From Taenia hydatigena (taxonomy: Eukaryota; Platyhelminthes; Cestoda; Cyclophyllidea; Taeniidae): a stretch of DNA of 64,000 nucleotides. Below, piece after piece: positions 11,201-23,280 of the stretch. Position 1 is the first letter of the stretch; every line of letters begins with the position of its first letter. The notes below the pieces were generated by a model, which worked only from the letters and a program-made list of their open reading frames with translations, searched no databases and was not told the origin of the DNA. The stretch lies in the NCBI GenBank assembly GCA_036345935.2, contig JADWOT020000001.1:30137062-30201061 (forward strand), written 5' to 3'. The position numbers and the translations under genes are program-made.

Positions 11201-11589
11201 GCGTCCATATTATCAAAAATGTACCTACCAGAAGAAGAAAAGCAAAATCATTGATTAGATTCAGGAGGGCGGGGTGTTATGGGTTCTCGCAATCCCAGCG
11301 AACTCCAAGTCTTCCGACAAATGCTCACAGGTCAAGAGCAATCGGTAACCATCAATACGCTTAAGTGAAACCACCCATAACATGGACTCATATGTAGGCG
11401 CCTTCGCCGCTGTCTGGTTTCCTTGCCAGCTCCCATTCACCTAGTTGCACCTTGACTCATTTGTTAAATAAGTAACGATGACTGTCTTCAGGCCTCTATG
11501 CGATGAGTTCCTCCATTCTCGTTTGACCAAACCATCTACCTAACCTACCAACTGCTAAACTGACTAGTTTCCAGCGCGGCTTACTCCAT

Positions 11590-11705
11590 TAGAGTGTCTA
11601 CTTTCTCTGGAGGCGTTGATGCCACCCCTCCAGACCTTGATGTCTTCATGACGAAGATACTAGTAATGATGCGGCTCATTGTATATGGGTGGATTAGAAT
11701 TGATT
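11590..11705 (+). CDS. Candidate exon, unrecognised
   Basis: The acceptor-like TTACTCCATTAG is followed on the plus strand by an open run, VSTFSGGVDATPPDLDVF and then a hydrophobic stretch MTKILVMMRLIVYGWIRID, before a stop near 11707. The minus strand of 11581-11844 is also open (87 residues), so the strand is uncertain. I do not recognise either reading. Confidence 0.25.
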
Positions 11706-11959
11706 GATGAGTATACTCGAAGAACTGAAAGCTCTTGTAGCGAAACATCAACACAAGCGCAGACGATAGTCTCAAGATCTGAGGTAAAATTCTTGCCATC
11801 CTTCTACTTCGATTACCTTCACAGTGGAAAGTTGTGAAGGTCAAAGAAGAGTCACGGGAGAAATTTGGGATGCCGCGTAGATTTAAATGAATGGATTCGC
11901 AAGTTGTGGGGTTATTACATTCATAAATTGATGGTCACAAGATTTAGTGTTACTCTACA

Positions 11960-12420
11960 AATCGTCATCTGCTTCAGTGCTAAGATTTGATTGAACCAAA
12001 TTTCTGTCATCAAACAACACTTCTTTTGCTAAATCGAAGCTATAAAGTAAAAAAGTGGGTGATGCCTTACCCTACACTCGTAAAATTAGCGCTGAACAGC
12101 CTCTGGTGTCAAATGTTTGGAATTACATCTCGAAAACTTGGCAAGGTTGACTGGTCAGTGTATGCACAATTCGCGCAGTAACACTTCAAATTCTGACCAA
12201 ACTGTCTGACGATGGTGGCCACTACCACGATGATGGCCACCGTGGAGGTAAACGAGGCTTGATGGGGAACGAGCGCTAGCAAGATGTCAGGCTCCTGTGT
12301 TCATCATCACCATCGCTGAGATTGCTGCAGCTGCTGGAGAGTTGATGAGTAAAGACACGCTTTCAACTGTCAAATGGATCCACCAGTTTTGGCACGCTTG
12401 CCTAGCTAAACCATTCTCGC
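11960..12420 (-). repeat. R7 repeat, inverted copy
   Basis: This is the reverse-complement partner of the repeat at 9.03-9.50 kb. The shared part includes the block near 12090-12160 and the CCACCATC-like tract near 12210-12240. Confidence 0.7.
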
Positions 12421-12422
12421 AG

Positions 12423-13285
12423 TCAGGCGATTAGCGTTCTGAAGACATGCTTCTCGTTAAGGAAGGGAACTAAACCCATAATGGCAAAGATGACTTCCAA
12501 GGAGCGTAAGGCTACTTTCGTTCTCTTGAGACGAGTAAAGTAAGTAACTGAAGGCCAAGGAGGATAAGCTGTTAAACTTATGACCTTGAAGATGGGAATG
12601 GGTGAAAGAAGCAGCCCCACATTTCCTCAATTTGGATAAAGCCCGTTTAAAAGAGGCTTCAGCGAGGTGCTATATCATCATATTGCAACTTATTTATACT
12701 TGGTGATTACCCTGTCACGATGCAAGAGTTGTCAGCTCATCTGGGTTTTTCACATGCCGCCAAACCCATCGTTATGTATCCACACATTGTGACTGCAACT
12801 TTTTAGGTCAGGTCTAACCTGTGGCCCACACATACTTTCAGACATCAACCAGACGTTAACCGCTTGACTAACTTGTCATTCGTTCGTGATACTGTCAAAT
12901 CACTGTCAAAGGGTTCCAATCCTTTAGTTAGATGGGAATGGGCGTATGAGGCTATGGCTAGTATGTACGGTGGCAGCTGTCAGTAAATGGTTCCAAGCGA
13001 TTAAAAATAAAGCAACCGATAAAACACATCACGTTCTCCCCTACTTGACAGCAATGAGCCACTGCAAGACGCTAACGGGATCGCAGGGAGCTTCTCATGA
13101 TGCGCTCAAACCCCACGAGGAGACATTGATAGGATCGCGTGCCTTAAGGGTGTGCGATGTCTTACTAACCGCAAGCCTAGTTATGGCATCAACTGGCCGA
13201 GGTACAAGGTTCCGGTCTTGCGTTTGGCTGTACATTGGGCAAATCATGGTCATGCATCAGTGGACTTGACTTTTCAAAGGCACAT
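12423..13285. other. Unassigned region with two open runs
   Basis: A minus-strand run at 12423-12620 has a hydrophobic character and a plus-strand run at 12946-13269 has mixed composition. Neither shows a motif or clear exon edges. A peptide resembling the minus-strand run (hydrophobic with FKVI) recurs weakly near 22.5 kb. Confidence 0.3.
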
Positions 13286-13289
13286 CTAC

Positions 13290-13560
13290 CAGCCCCAATA
13301 AATTTTAGGCCTCGCCTAACTTCGTCCTTACAAAAGTCTAGTCGGCTTTACTATTGCATTCGTTACGCTTACTTCTTGCAAGTGTGATACCCACAGAGGT
13401 GTTCTTCCGACTAAGCGAATCCTCGTAATTTCAGGGGTGTTAAGACCCACTAGGAACACAAGAGGCTGAAAAAAACAAATAAGAGAGATTTCTTCTCATT
13501 TTCTGGCTCGTCAGATTCTACTGCTGTGAGCTGCTGCCTCTGCCTTTCTCTGAGTTACCA
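13290..13560 (+). repeat. R0 dispersed repeat, 3' part, direct copy
   Basis: It matches the end of the 5.2 kb and 18 kb R0 copies: the AATTTTAGG..TCGCCTAACTTCGTC block, the GATAnCCACAGAGGTGTTCTTC block near 13388 and the final CTGCTGCCTCTGCC near 13530. Only the 3' third of R0 is present. R2 starts directly after it. Confidence 0.75.
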
Positions 13561-13564
13561 CTGT

Positions 13565-14160
13565 TTGCGATGGTTGGTTAACGTGATAGCCGGTTTAGTC
13601 CAACGAGTTAGAAGATAAATGAGCAGTGGGTGATCAGAAGAGATGAAGATGAGCAGTATGAGTGCCCTGAATGCAAATGCTGTTGAATGCTCAAATGCGA
13701 GCTAAGAACATGGGCTTTGATTTAAAAGGAGCTGCAGTATTTGAAGCAACTTCTAAGCATCTGCCTATCTTTCCTCTTTTACTAAAGACAGAAAACTACG
13801 TATGCCACATAAAGCGCACCGCACTCAGCATGGGACATTCCGGCCTTGTTGCGGTCTCTCTTCCACGGTCTAATTACTTCAGTCACGAGCCGCACACACA
13901 CCCGTCCTTCCGTGCAAGTACACAAGGGAGCTGACTGATGAGCAGACACTGAAAGACGCTCCGCACATCGATCGTCGAGGCGAAGATGACATGACTCTGT
14001 CGCCTCACTTGAAGGCGTTCATGGCTCTCTATAGAGGAGTGGGATCGCAGTCAACCCGCACAGGAGGTTAAAGATCACTCGTTAATCACACCTCGCCACG
14101 ATAAAAAGAGCACTCAGCTTACATCCTCTAAGACTCTGGCATATACTTCGGGCTAAAGGA
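13565..14160 (+). pseudogene. R2 unit: decayed copy of the 26 kb C-terminal exon
   Basis: This segment is a diverged direct copy of the reverse complement of 26.2-27.1 kb. At 13976-14150 it retains the order GAGGCGAAGAnGnCATGACTCT, then LITPR and a basic Asp/Lys tail, which in the 26 kb gene lies immediately before the stop. The middle of the exon, including the cysteine-rich part, is lost or scrambled. It appears to be a pseudogene of the same protein. Confidence 0.65.
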
Positions 14161-15545
14161 GGAGGTGTGTCTCCTTCAATTTACCCAACACCCCTAAGGT
14201 TACCCTCGAGCAGTCGCGTCCTTGTATTCTCAGCCAGTTCTACTGAAGACTAAAGTGCGAAGTGAAATCTAATGTCAAGCATCCGGAAAATCCATTTTGA
14301 AATCTTAGCAAATGAGAGAGGAGTGAATGTTACTAGCGCATCCGAACAATGGCATGGAGCAGAATCTTATCCCTTTATTAACCAATGCCATAATGTAGCG
14401 ATGTAGACCAGTGAGACGCCAGGGACTCCCGTGATATGCCTTTCTGCCAACTCATTTTACGCAGTCACGTATTCATTCCACGTCCACCCTTAAAGAACTC
14501 AGATACAGTCTTGAAGAAGTCACTACTGCCAACTTTCGTGTGTGCATCACTAATATCAATTGGACATTTTCCATTTTGCTTGTAATCACTAATTACTACA
14601 CCATACGGCTTTCCCCGTTGACTTGCAGGTTTGTAGTTCAATGGGCTGGTCGAGTCGATAACAAACTGACTGTAGGCCGTGACTGTGGCTCTGGGTTAGC
14701 CAGCAGTTACTCATCGCCTTGATTCACTGAAGGCTCACCACTTTCCTCTTTTGCCTATTGAATAAACTTGCCATGCTCTCAACAAGCTTCCAGCCAACCA
14801 GCTAGACACGCTTACAATTAAGTGAGATAGGAAGCGAATTTTTAAATCAGCTGCTGCATAACTTGTTGACTGACTGATTAGTCTATCAAATAACCAAATT
14901 ATCATTCAACTGACAAATAGTTCCAAAGAGACTTATCCCTTGGCATGAGTTGATGATTATGATGATTAAATAGCAATTGACAACTTAGATGGGCAGCGCT
15001 CTCTGCCGGAGTTCATTAAGTATTCACACAACCTGCCATTCAGTTGCACAAATTGTTGAGTGCGTGACTGGCCAAAGCGACAAACCAACTGAAAACCCGC
15101 CTAAATAACAGCTAGTGATTGTGTTACTTTGTCAATTTTCTCTGGAGTGCGTCGATACCATCAGTGAAATTTGAGAACTGGAGATTTGTTTACCTTACCA
15201 CCCAACGGTGACGAAGTTGTATACCATGAATTCCTTAATTCGACTTATGCGCCCGACACAACCGTGGCTTATTGTAGTCCATTGAATGACTTGGCGTAGA
15301 GACGAACTCAATGTAAGCCATTGTCTCCTCTTCCTGTCTCGAGGCGTCCGTCTTAATTACTTGATACACTCTGTTAGGCAAGTCTTTCCTCGGTGAAGAC
15401 CAAATGCTTTTGGGATAGAGTCGTCAATGCTGCATTTTCTGACTAGATTCCAATGATATGAAAATGTCATTCCCCTTGTCAACATCCGAGAGTTTAGTGC
15501 TGAAATGACTGTGCGTAGCCCTACTACTGAGAGGCCGACTGCTCA
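14161..15545. other. No gene recognised
   Basis: This is AT-richer sequence with only short open runs. A stretch near 14630-14720 shares short matches with 4.42 and 16.64 kb (the AACAAACTGACTGT..GTGACTGTGGCT type). I see nothing else. Confidence 0.5.
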
Positions 15546-15549
15546 TAAT

Positions 15550-16530
15550 AATACGACCAGGCACTACCTCAAAAGCTGCTTAAATGTAGATGTGAAATCC
15601 TTTAGAGGTCGTTGGTGGGTTGAGAAACCGCTGGAGAATTAATTCAACCTGAGGTGATCACCCCTCTGTGTCTGTGTCTATGCCCATGCTGGCTGCGCAA
15701 ACACCTTTGTCTGGTTTGTCACAGACGTCATTCCGACGACCCCATGGGAGGTCTGAAGTCATCGAATGCGAGGGCATTTGGCTAGTGGGAGAGGTAGACG
15801 ACGGTTCGATGCTAAGGGGTGAAGTGAACTTGAGAGGAGACAACTGCTGTGCATATTGGTGATTCTAGTGAATTGTCTGCATCAATTGCTGCTTCCTTTT
15901 CCTACTTATTTGATTGATCTTGACCATCTCCTACAGATTACTATGGCGTCCCTCACACTTACTCACCTATCCACATAATGCACTGTTGCTTATCCCATTC
16001 CCCTTTACTCAATGCTTCCCAAAATAAGTGGTGAAAATTAGCGCTCGAAGTGGGCGGAACTTTATTTGATTCATGCCAGTGTGCTAGGGTGAAAGGGGAT
16101 AAGAGGTAAGGAGCACGAGCAGTCAAACATCAAAATAAGGGAAGAAAACCAGTATCGAAGTTAATTTAAATTGACAGCAACACTCCTGATGTCATTATGT
16201 TACCAGACAGCAGCAGTTCACCAGCGCGCAGCCTTGGCATGTGCAGAAAAAGGCTACGCAGACTACTTCATCCTACGATAGCATCTTCGCAAACTCATCA
16301 AAGCATGAACATTGCGGCGATAAGACTGCCTCGTCTTTTGTCGATGAGTTGACGAGGATTTGAAACTGAACTGCGTGAGCAGCTGCACCCAATCATCCGA
16401 CCGTGCCGGACGCGAGCAACTGGATCCTATGAGACCTTGTGTACTAACTGCTCACACTTTGCTTGTTCCAAGGATGAGAAGGTCAAAGAGGGGTGACGAA
16501 TCCCACAACCTTTGGACACTTCGCAATGCG
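15550..16530 (+). repeat. R1 repeat unit, copy 2 (left outer arm of foldback)
   Basis: It matches 1-930 in direct orientation along its whole length and 19.3-20.15 kb in inverted orientation. The minus-strand Ser/Thr/Pro-rich peptide is open at 15658-15843. This copy is the left outer arm of the 15.55-20.15 kb inverted arrangement. Confidence 0.8.
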
Positions 16531-17225
16531 CTCTTTTAATTAATGCTATCACTTTATTACCTGGAGAATTGGCTTTCAAGCAATGTCGTCGATGTCAGAC
16601 TTCAATCAGTGATCGCTCTAGTTGCCATTCGTTAGTCATGTCTGTAACGAACCAACTGTTGGGTGTGGCTGTAGCTGTGAGTGATCCAGTTCACTAGTTT
16701 CCCTCATTTGGCAATCAAGTGCGTAGATTATAATAGCAGAAGGTTAAATGTCAATTAGTCATAGCTCTAGCTGTCGACTAATCAGTAGATCAGCAACCAT
16801 GCTACCGACATAGACAATACCACCAAAATTAAGAACCCCAGAAGCACTTGCAAACGTTTACTCCATTTAAAATTGGTTTACACTCAACTGATTAACTAGT
16901 CGTCTTAGAAGAACATGGGCAAAATGTTCGTCACATACTCGAAGTGAGGTGGAGGAAGATACCGCCGATGGGCTAATCCTTGCACGAATGACATCCGCTT
17001 TCAAACGAATGCGCATTCTTGCACACCTACAACAGTTGACTTGCTGAAAGTGTAGGGAAAAAGAAGGAGGATTGAGCGTCATTTGAACTGACTAGGATGC
17101 CACCCTGAGCTCAGTGAGAAGGATGTGTTCTTCGGGCTACAGCAGCCTCCCAACGCCCTTCGATTGCGGCCTACAAAATACAAGAATCCTAAGCGCCGCA
17201 TGCAAAGAATTCGCATTACTCTTTG
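16531..17225. other. Insertion-like spacer inside the left foldback arm
   Basis: The first locus (1-2.3 kb) has no counterpart of this stretch between R1 and R0. Near 16640-16700 it matches about 4.42-4.47 kb in inverted orientation. A minus-strand open run at 16867-17082 has no motif. Confidence 0.45.
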
Positions 17226-17229
17226 TGGA

Positions 17230-17880
17230 TTGTGCAAGATTTCACTTGGGTTTGAAAGACAATGACATTCAAGCGAGGATCAAACGCATCGGCGTGGAAC
17301 GAACAAGGGCTGAGCCAAGAGGCTTAGAGCAGTTGTGGGACACAATACGCTTGAAGTCTCACCACCTCCCATTGGTGATTAAAAGCCTGACGTCTCCTCA
17401 GCACGGATAAGTGGCCTCAGCGTATGCGTAAAGTAGAGGGAGAAGAGTAAGAAGTCGATGCTGAGATTTTCTCGAGAAATATCTCCACCACATCACCTCA
17501 GCCATATACCTCGCACAGATAATGATGCCGCATTCGCATCCTGGTTAAGGCTGCTATAACACAACCTCTTTACGTAGTTGTGGAGTTCCCTTAGGTCAAG
17601 GCAGCACTAACCACTGAGATGTGAAGAGAAGCAGAGTTATGCACGCCAACTCGGGCATCACTGGCATCTCTGGCTGCTACGGTCATAGTCACAAGCACTC
17701 GCGTCCATCTGCTAGACTGAAAGACTGAATTAATTACGGCTTATGCGCTTTATATAGGCTTGACTTAATAGTCCTCAATGGTGGACGAGAAGTGTTTGGC
17801 GAACACCATTCTTGCTGCGGAACCGTCATCATCAGCCTTCGAGGGAGAAAAGTGCTCTCATTGCACTCATCACTCTGCCT
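17230..17880 (-). repeat. R0 dispersed repeat, inverted copy (inner left arm)
   Basis: The reverse complement shows the R0 block order, ending with the VNHS.SS..EDY-type block at about 17755-17850. Near 17265-17315 it keeps the helical peptide in the plus-strand reading (DIQARIKRIG, compare DIAHARIERIG in the copy at 18.8 kb), in the same frame. It meets the next R0 copy head to head at about 17880. Confidence 0.75.
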
Positions 17881-19020
17881 CGTTCATCAATCACCAAAGG
17901 TGTGTTAAAGCTAAGTCTGTGACACATTTCGATGGGTTTGTTGGTTTCTGTAATTGGATCTGTGCCTTCTCCTTCCCTCATTTATTTGCATAGATTTTAT
18001 TCCCTTTAGAAAGAGTAGAGTGCAATCCGCCAGGAAGTACTTTTAATTGATGTGATGCTGGCTTAGTGGGAGCTTTAATTCTTTGAAGGCTGATGACGAC
18101 AGTTCCGAAGCCAGAGACATGTTCTTTGGACGCTTCTTTCTTATCATCGGGGACCACTTAGTCAAGCATGAATAATACAGGTATAGCGACGTGACGAAGC
18201 CGCTTAAGAAATGTCAACGTTATTGAATTATGTGGTGGCTAATCTGGTCTTTGAAATCGCATGTGCCTGCATCTCTTCTTCCTCGCAGCAGCACAAATCA
18301 CGGAGACAGTGGTCGTTCAGCAACAGTGCCTGTCCTTTCCCGAACGTGCTTAATCCTCCTCATCCCAACCCGTCATCAATGTCTCCAATGATGGAGATTG
18401 ATGCCCACCCTGTTACATATCTTTGCAATTATGGCGGCGCATTGCTGCTGACATTGCAGCAGCATCAAACTCCGTGGGAGCCACCTCTCAGCCAATTAGG
18501 ATTGAGACCGTTTGCAAGTAGCATCTGCAATCGTGGTGGACTTCTTGCCATTTTAGCACCAAATGGTGGTCCAATCACTGAACAAGTGACGTTCGCACAA
18601 CTCGCCCGCTAACGAAACCGTTTGACTTGGACTCTTCAATTTGTCTGGCCTATTAACGTTTTTCTGCAATGTGGGAGCGATTCGTCTTTCATCCACATTA
18701 TTCTCCTTGGATCAAAAGTAGCTTGCAGCCTCAGAAACTTCCAGGCTTGGCTCAAATTTGCCTTGCAACCATCTAGTAAAATTTGACGTCTCGTACCGAT
18801 GCGTTCAATTCTCGCATGAGCGATATCTATAGAGATGTTTCTTCGACCCAAGCAAGTCCTTGCAACCGTCATGGTCTTAGGGGTCAACCAGGGGCAGGAT
18901 AGACGAAAAAGAACAAGTAAGCCGGAATCTTTCGGTCTTTTGTCTGTTGAGAGTCCTCTGCGGTGCCTGTTTCAACAAATAGCACCAATCGCAGCACTTG
19001 AAAGAGAACACTCCAAATAA
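17880..19020 (+). repeat. R0 dispersed repeat, most complete direct copy (inner right arm)
   Basis: I used this copy as the R0 reference. It has an open frame of 133 residues at 18211-18612 with a Gln/Ser-rich part and a conserved WEPPLSQLGLRPFASSICN stretch that recurs in the copies at 1.4, 5.7 and 54.3 kb. Its 3' part encodes, on the opposite strand (18636-18887), a helical peptide with DIAHARIERIGTRRQ. Both strands thus carry conserved open runs. No polymerase, integrase or transposase motif is visible, so I class it as a dispersed repeat of unknown origin rather than a named element. Confidence 0.75.
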
Positions 19021-19300
19021 TGCACTGGAGACTCTCTGGTTGGTGTCTACTCAGGTCGTGGCAAGAGGGGATCGCAAAGCGCGTAATCATTTTGGCGGTT
19101 ATTTCTCCTCCTTGACCTTCACACCCTTAAAAAGAGTAAAATGGGATCAAATAGACCGCAAAATCTCCTATTATCCATACACTCGCTTCAAAGACGCTAG
19201 TGATTCAATCTCAAATCCTCGTCTTCTCGTCGACGATAGACTAGGCAGCTACATCGCTGCAAGGTTTATCCTTTGGTGACACAGTGATGACGCTGTTCGG
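19021..19300 (+). other. Spacer between R0 and R1, open run
   Basis: A plus-strand open run at 18998-19279 includes LKRVKWDQIDRKISYYPY. Its first part resembles the basic 5' block of R0, so it is probably repeat-derived. No function can be proposed. Confidence 0.35.
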
Positions 19301-20150
19301 AGGACGAATCAGTCTGCGCAGCCTTCTTCTGCACGTACTGGGGATTTGTAATGGTTGACTGCTGTCTCAATGCAGTGGAACTGAATCCATTTTGACAGCA
19401 TAGGTATTACTGACAATTCAAATTAACTTTGATACTGTTTTCCTTTCCATTTTCTGCTGCTTTGTTGCTCTTACTCTTCATCTTCTAGCCCCTTTCACCC
19501 TGGCATGGTGGTATGTTCAAATAGTTTTGGCGGATAAAGGCAAATGGGGTGAGTGATGGCGCTTTGGGTGCGTATGTGAGTAAGTGTAAAGGAAGCGATA
19601 GTCGCCTGTTTTAGATGGTCGGGATCGATGGAACGGGGAGGGGAATGAGAGGGTGAGTGGGCCCGAACATAGCCTCCAGAGTACATTTTAGCATCAACTA
19701 CATCAGCATCCCTGGAATCGTTGGCTGTAATTGGCGTGTAGCCGCGGAGGGAATCAGCACGATACGAGCAAATTACAATCCCCCTTTATTACAGACTAAA
19801 GTGGTTTCGGTTTACGCCGACGAATTCTTTAGTGCGATGCACCCAACTCAGTTAAGCGCCGAACATTACAGCGTGGATGGAAGCTGTCACACTGATGCCT
19901 CCCATGTCCACACCACACTCGCGATTGATGCACTGTCACATTGGTGACACTGACACGTAAAATCGACTAGAATTAAAACTATGCTTAACAGTTGTCTCCT
20001 CTTAAATTCACTTCACATCTTAGCATCAAACCATGGTCTACCTCTTTCACTAGCCAAATGCTCTCGCATTCGATGACCGTAGACCTTGCATAGAGTCGTC
20101 GAAATGGCGTCTGTGGCAAGCCAAACAAAGGTGGCTGCACAGCTGGCATG
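19300..20150 (-). repeat. R1 repeat unit, copy 3 (right outer arm of foldback)
   Basis: This is the reverse complement of 15.55-16.40 kb and of 1-0.72 kb. Recognisable landmarks are the block near 19310-19480 (the partner of 16.13-16.26 kb) and the block near 19990-20100 with the Ser/Thr-rich peptide, now interrupted by stops. It closes the foldback arrangement. Confidence 0.75.
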
Positions 20151-20570
20151 TCGGCATAAAGAGGGAGAGTGATTACGCCAGTAACTCAACTCTTCACAAA
20201 TTCAACCTTTCCATCTGGTTGCCTATGCAACTACGTTCGATCTGTGAGTCGTATCGTCGCGATTTTTACATTTCGATGACGTGATTGCCATGCTGTCGAG
20301 TAGAGAATTAGTCTACACAACATTTTTGCTTGCGTACGCGACCTTCGCATTGCTAGATTAAAGCAGCGCAACATGCTCAGTTGAAGTAGAGACGAGACCG
20401 TGCAGACGCCATCAGCAGAAGGAGTAGATGCCGGAGGCGGACGTCGTTCGTGATCCATCCGTAGCACATGCACATCTCTCGCACCGCTACAACGTGCCAC
20501 AAGTGGTAGAGATCAAGATAAAAACCTTATAGAGTCAGGTTTGCTTTCCGCTGCCACCAATGTAGTGTTC
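20151..20570. other. No gene recognised
   Basis: A minus-strand open run at 20231-20500 (Arg-rich, Pro/Ala patch) has no recognised motif. Nothing else is visible. Confidence 0.4.
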
Positions 20571-20599
20571 CGAGGCTCCCTCGAAGGCAAAAGAAGGTA

Positions 20600-21140
20600 G
20601 AAGGCTAGAGTAAAATATATATATTCAACGGACAGAGGGAAATGAGCTACTGGCGTGGTCTAAGGGCCAGCCTATGCGGCTAGGGCAATACGGCCACCTC
20701 TGCCACCTTGACCGAAACCGGTAGTTCCAAGAAACAAAGTACTACACTGCAAGTAGTGGGTTACTTCATTTCAAACTTGTATCTGACATCTTGCATTGGC
20801 CCACTAATGCGAACTCATATCCTGACTACTCACGGCAAGGTGGAAAGCATTGCGTGGAAACGATCTTGTAAAAATAAGTCCACTCACACATCACCAGACC
20901 TTTTCGAACTCGTTATTAGGCCGTAGCAGGTGTGTTGCGGTGTGAGAAGGACCACTCTCGCGAATCGTTGCGTGCGAGTGATAGTGCGTCCTGGTCATTG
21001 CTGCGTCATGGTACGCTATGGTTTAGCCACTCCCTTGCGTTTATGCTCATTTGATATCTGACCAATTGCTCTAGTTCAGCCTGTCATTAACACAATTTTG
21101 ACGACCTTATGCAAAGTCTAGAGCATTAAAATAACATGGT
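20600..21140 (+). mobile_element. Decayed retroelement-like fragment (partner at 45.1-45.6 kb)
   Basis: Part of this stretch (about 20890-21130) matches 45.27-45.63 kb directly, while about 90 bases at 20613-20700 match 45.11-45.20 kb in inverted orientation, so the pair was rearranged. The 45 kb partner has a Cys/His pattern like that found 3' of the reverse transcriptase in LINE elements. Here the frame is broken. No polymerase domain is present. Confidence 0.4.
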
Positions 21141-21419
21141 GGCTGGTGTTAAAAGGAGAGGCAAGTTGACAAGTAGCACAAGGCTGCCTATTCATGCAAG
21201 TCAACAAGTGAGTACATTTGTTTGGTAAGCCGAATGAATGACAGGTGGGCACAGAATGTTGCCGCGCTGACAAATTCGCTGTGCAGCATCATCCTTATGT
21301 CACGGAAATGTCAGAAGTGTCACATGGCTAGCATATTGATTGTGCGATCTCTTCATGGAACCCCATGCCCATTAAACGCGTCTCGTTCAGCCAAGACGAC
21401 CATTTGATCCCACAAATCT

Positions 21420-21740
21420 ATGCTACAAAGGAGCCGATGCAATAAGCGGCTACGGCACCATCAACGTTGGTGGATTATGCGGTGGTCAATCTGGCCGTAC
21501 AAGTTGGCAGGCCGGCGTGTGTGCCTGCATCTTCGGCTAATTGGAGCAGCACCTATCACAGGGACAAAGCGATACAGTGATGAAACCAATCCCTCTGTCA
21601 TTGTACTTAGCCTTCATCACGCTACCTCGTCCATCACATCACCAATGACGTCTGCTAATAAGCCCGTGTTTCGTCCATGTGTCCGATTTATCAATGTCTC
21701 ATCTGATGACTCAAACATCACATAAATACATCATCCAAAT
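21420..21740 (+). repeat. R0 dispersed repeat, central part, direct copy
   Basis: Matches the R0 centre: the GGATTATGnGGTGGTCAATCTGG block near 21470, the GTGTGTGCCTGCATC block near 21518 and the CATCACGCTACCTCGTCCATCACATCACC block near 21617. The 5' and 3' parts are missing. Confidence 0.7.
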
Positions 21741-22375
21741 ACATTAAATGCATGGATGCTTGATGTCAACGTAGTAGCGAGGGACGAAATGGGTAGTGTT
21801 TGAGTTGACTAGGATGCCAGCTTGCTAAATACTGTCTAGCTGACTTGATGACAGGTAAACAAACAGTCCAATTAATATTCGTGTATTCCACGATCCGGTG
21901 GTTATGTCTTTAATGGGGTAACTTGACCGCCTGATTTGCTCGTTAGCCTCAAATCCACGTAGGCCACTTGTCACTACTCTCACTGAATGGGTCGGCGTTC
22001 ATCCAGGAAGAAGTCACTGCGAGATCATTCAAATGACTGTGGCTGCACATTTAGGAACTACATTTATTTTAAGTTCAATAGTTACTCTGCCAACTCTAAT
22101 TGGACACTCTAGCAGGTCAGTAATGCGGTCCATGTCTTACCTCAAATAAAACCAAGCTTTTGTAGTCATATTTTTCAATTTTAAGCCAACTTTCATGATA
22201 AGTGTTGCACCGTTAGCTATTTAGTTAGAACAAACCGGAACTATCTAAACTGTATTGGGTCCCTGAATAGAAACCCTATCCTCATTCTCCGTGGTACCTG
22301 TGGCTAGAGAGCTGTCACTAAAATGCATTAAGAGTAGAGCAATTAGAGATAAGGCCAATCATCAATTATAATTGT
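21741..22375. other. No gene recognised
   Basis: AT-rich sequence with no supported feature. Confidence 0.5.
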
Positions 22376-22379
22376 CCTT

Positions 22380-22470
22380 TAGACGTAGCATATGCGTCGC
22401 AGTACACAAGGGTCCACTCGTGCTCCTCAATTCCTCCGAACGAACAAGAAAACCTGCATTTATAATGCTG
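22380..22470 (+). repeat. Short repeat shared with 30.74-30.83 kb
   Basis: About 80 bases match 30.745-30.825 kb in the same direction, including the core CTCCTCAATTCCTCC..ACGAACAA. The 30.7 kb copy directly precedes fragment D of the triplicated locus. Confidence 0.6.
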
Positions 22471-22895
22471 CACTTTGCTCCGCTAGGCTAACTTAGCACG
22501 ACCTGTCAGCATCCGGAATTTATATGTCACCTTTGTATCTATTCACTTGGTCTTCTATTCCTCCTATCAGGGGGCGTAAGGAGGCTACAAAACTGAGAAA
22601 TGAGGCCACTGAGCTACCGATTACCTTGAATCCACTAATAGCAGCCCTACACTTCCACTCTATTAGTACACAACTGTAAACCCCAATGGCTCTCCTTCTC
22701 CTTCCCATGATCCTGCCATGAAACCAACACCTGCTACATTCGATTGCATCATCTCACCATTGCTGTTTGGTATTTTGTCTTTCTCTGCGCTGATTGCATT
22801 AGTCTTGGACATGCTGACTTACAAGGGCAGTAAGGCTTACGCTACTCGCAAATGGATTAGCTAGGTTGCGGTCCTTTGTTAACTTCTGTCATCTA
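22471..22895. other. Spacer with a hydrophobic minus-strand open run
   Basis: The minus strand of 22520-22708 is open with a hydrophobic segment (SSVASFLSFVASLRPLIGG). There is no exon support and I do not recognise it. Confidence 0.25.
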
Positions 22896-22899
22896 ATAG

Positions 22900-23280
22900 T
22901 TGCATTGAAATGTGTGACATACTCAACTTTCTTCGCCTCAAAACGGCAGAGTAAGAGGAGGCTGAGCGAGTCCTTATCTTCCTCAAAGCGAGATGATGAT
23001 AGCCTCATATAGAGAAGCGTGTTCGTCCAAGGCTCCTTGTCTAACATCGAGAACTACCTAGTCCAGCACATATATGGCGAATGTGCCAACGTGACGAAGT
23101 GGATGTGGTGGTGGCTGAATTGGCTCGTTCTGATCAGCAGAGCTGCGTGTGTGCATGCATCTCAGACTCCTAGCAGCAGCACCTATCAAAGAGGCAATGA
23201 CAAAGGAATGACATCACCGAGCCTTCTCTTAACGTTCTTCATCCTCATCAAGCTACCTCGTTACTCATGCAACTAGGAAT
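22900..23280 (+). repeat. R0 dispersed repeat, 5' half, direct copy
   Basis: The R0 series from the MCD-type start (22909) through SVFVQGSLSNIENYLVQHIY (about 23010-23070) to the CVHAS block and the CATGCAACT end near 23270. The key peptide is open from 23019 to 23276. Confidence 0.75.

Noticed and set aside
18636..18887. Spectrin-repeat-like pattern in the helical R0 antisense peptide
   Set aside because: The charge pattern fits loosely, but no Trp landmarks line up and the other copies do not keep the heptad pattern.
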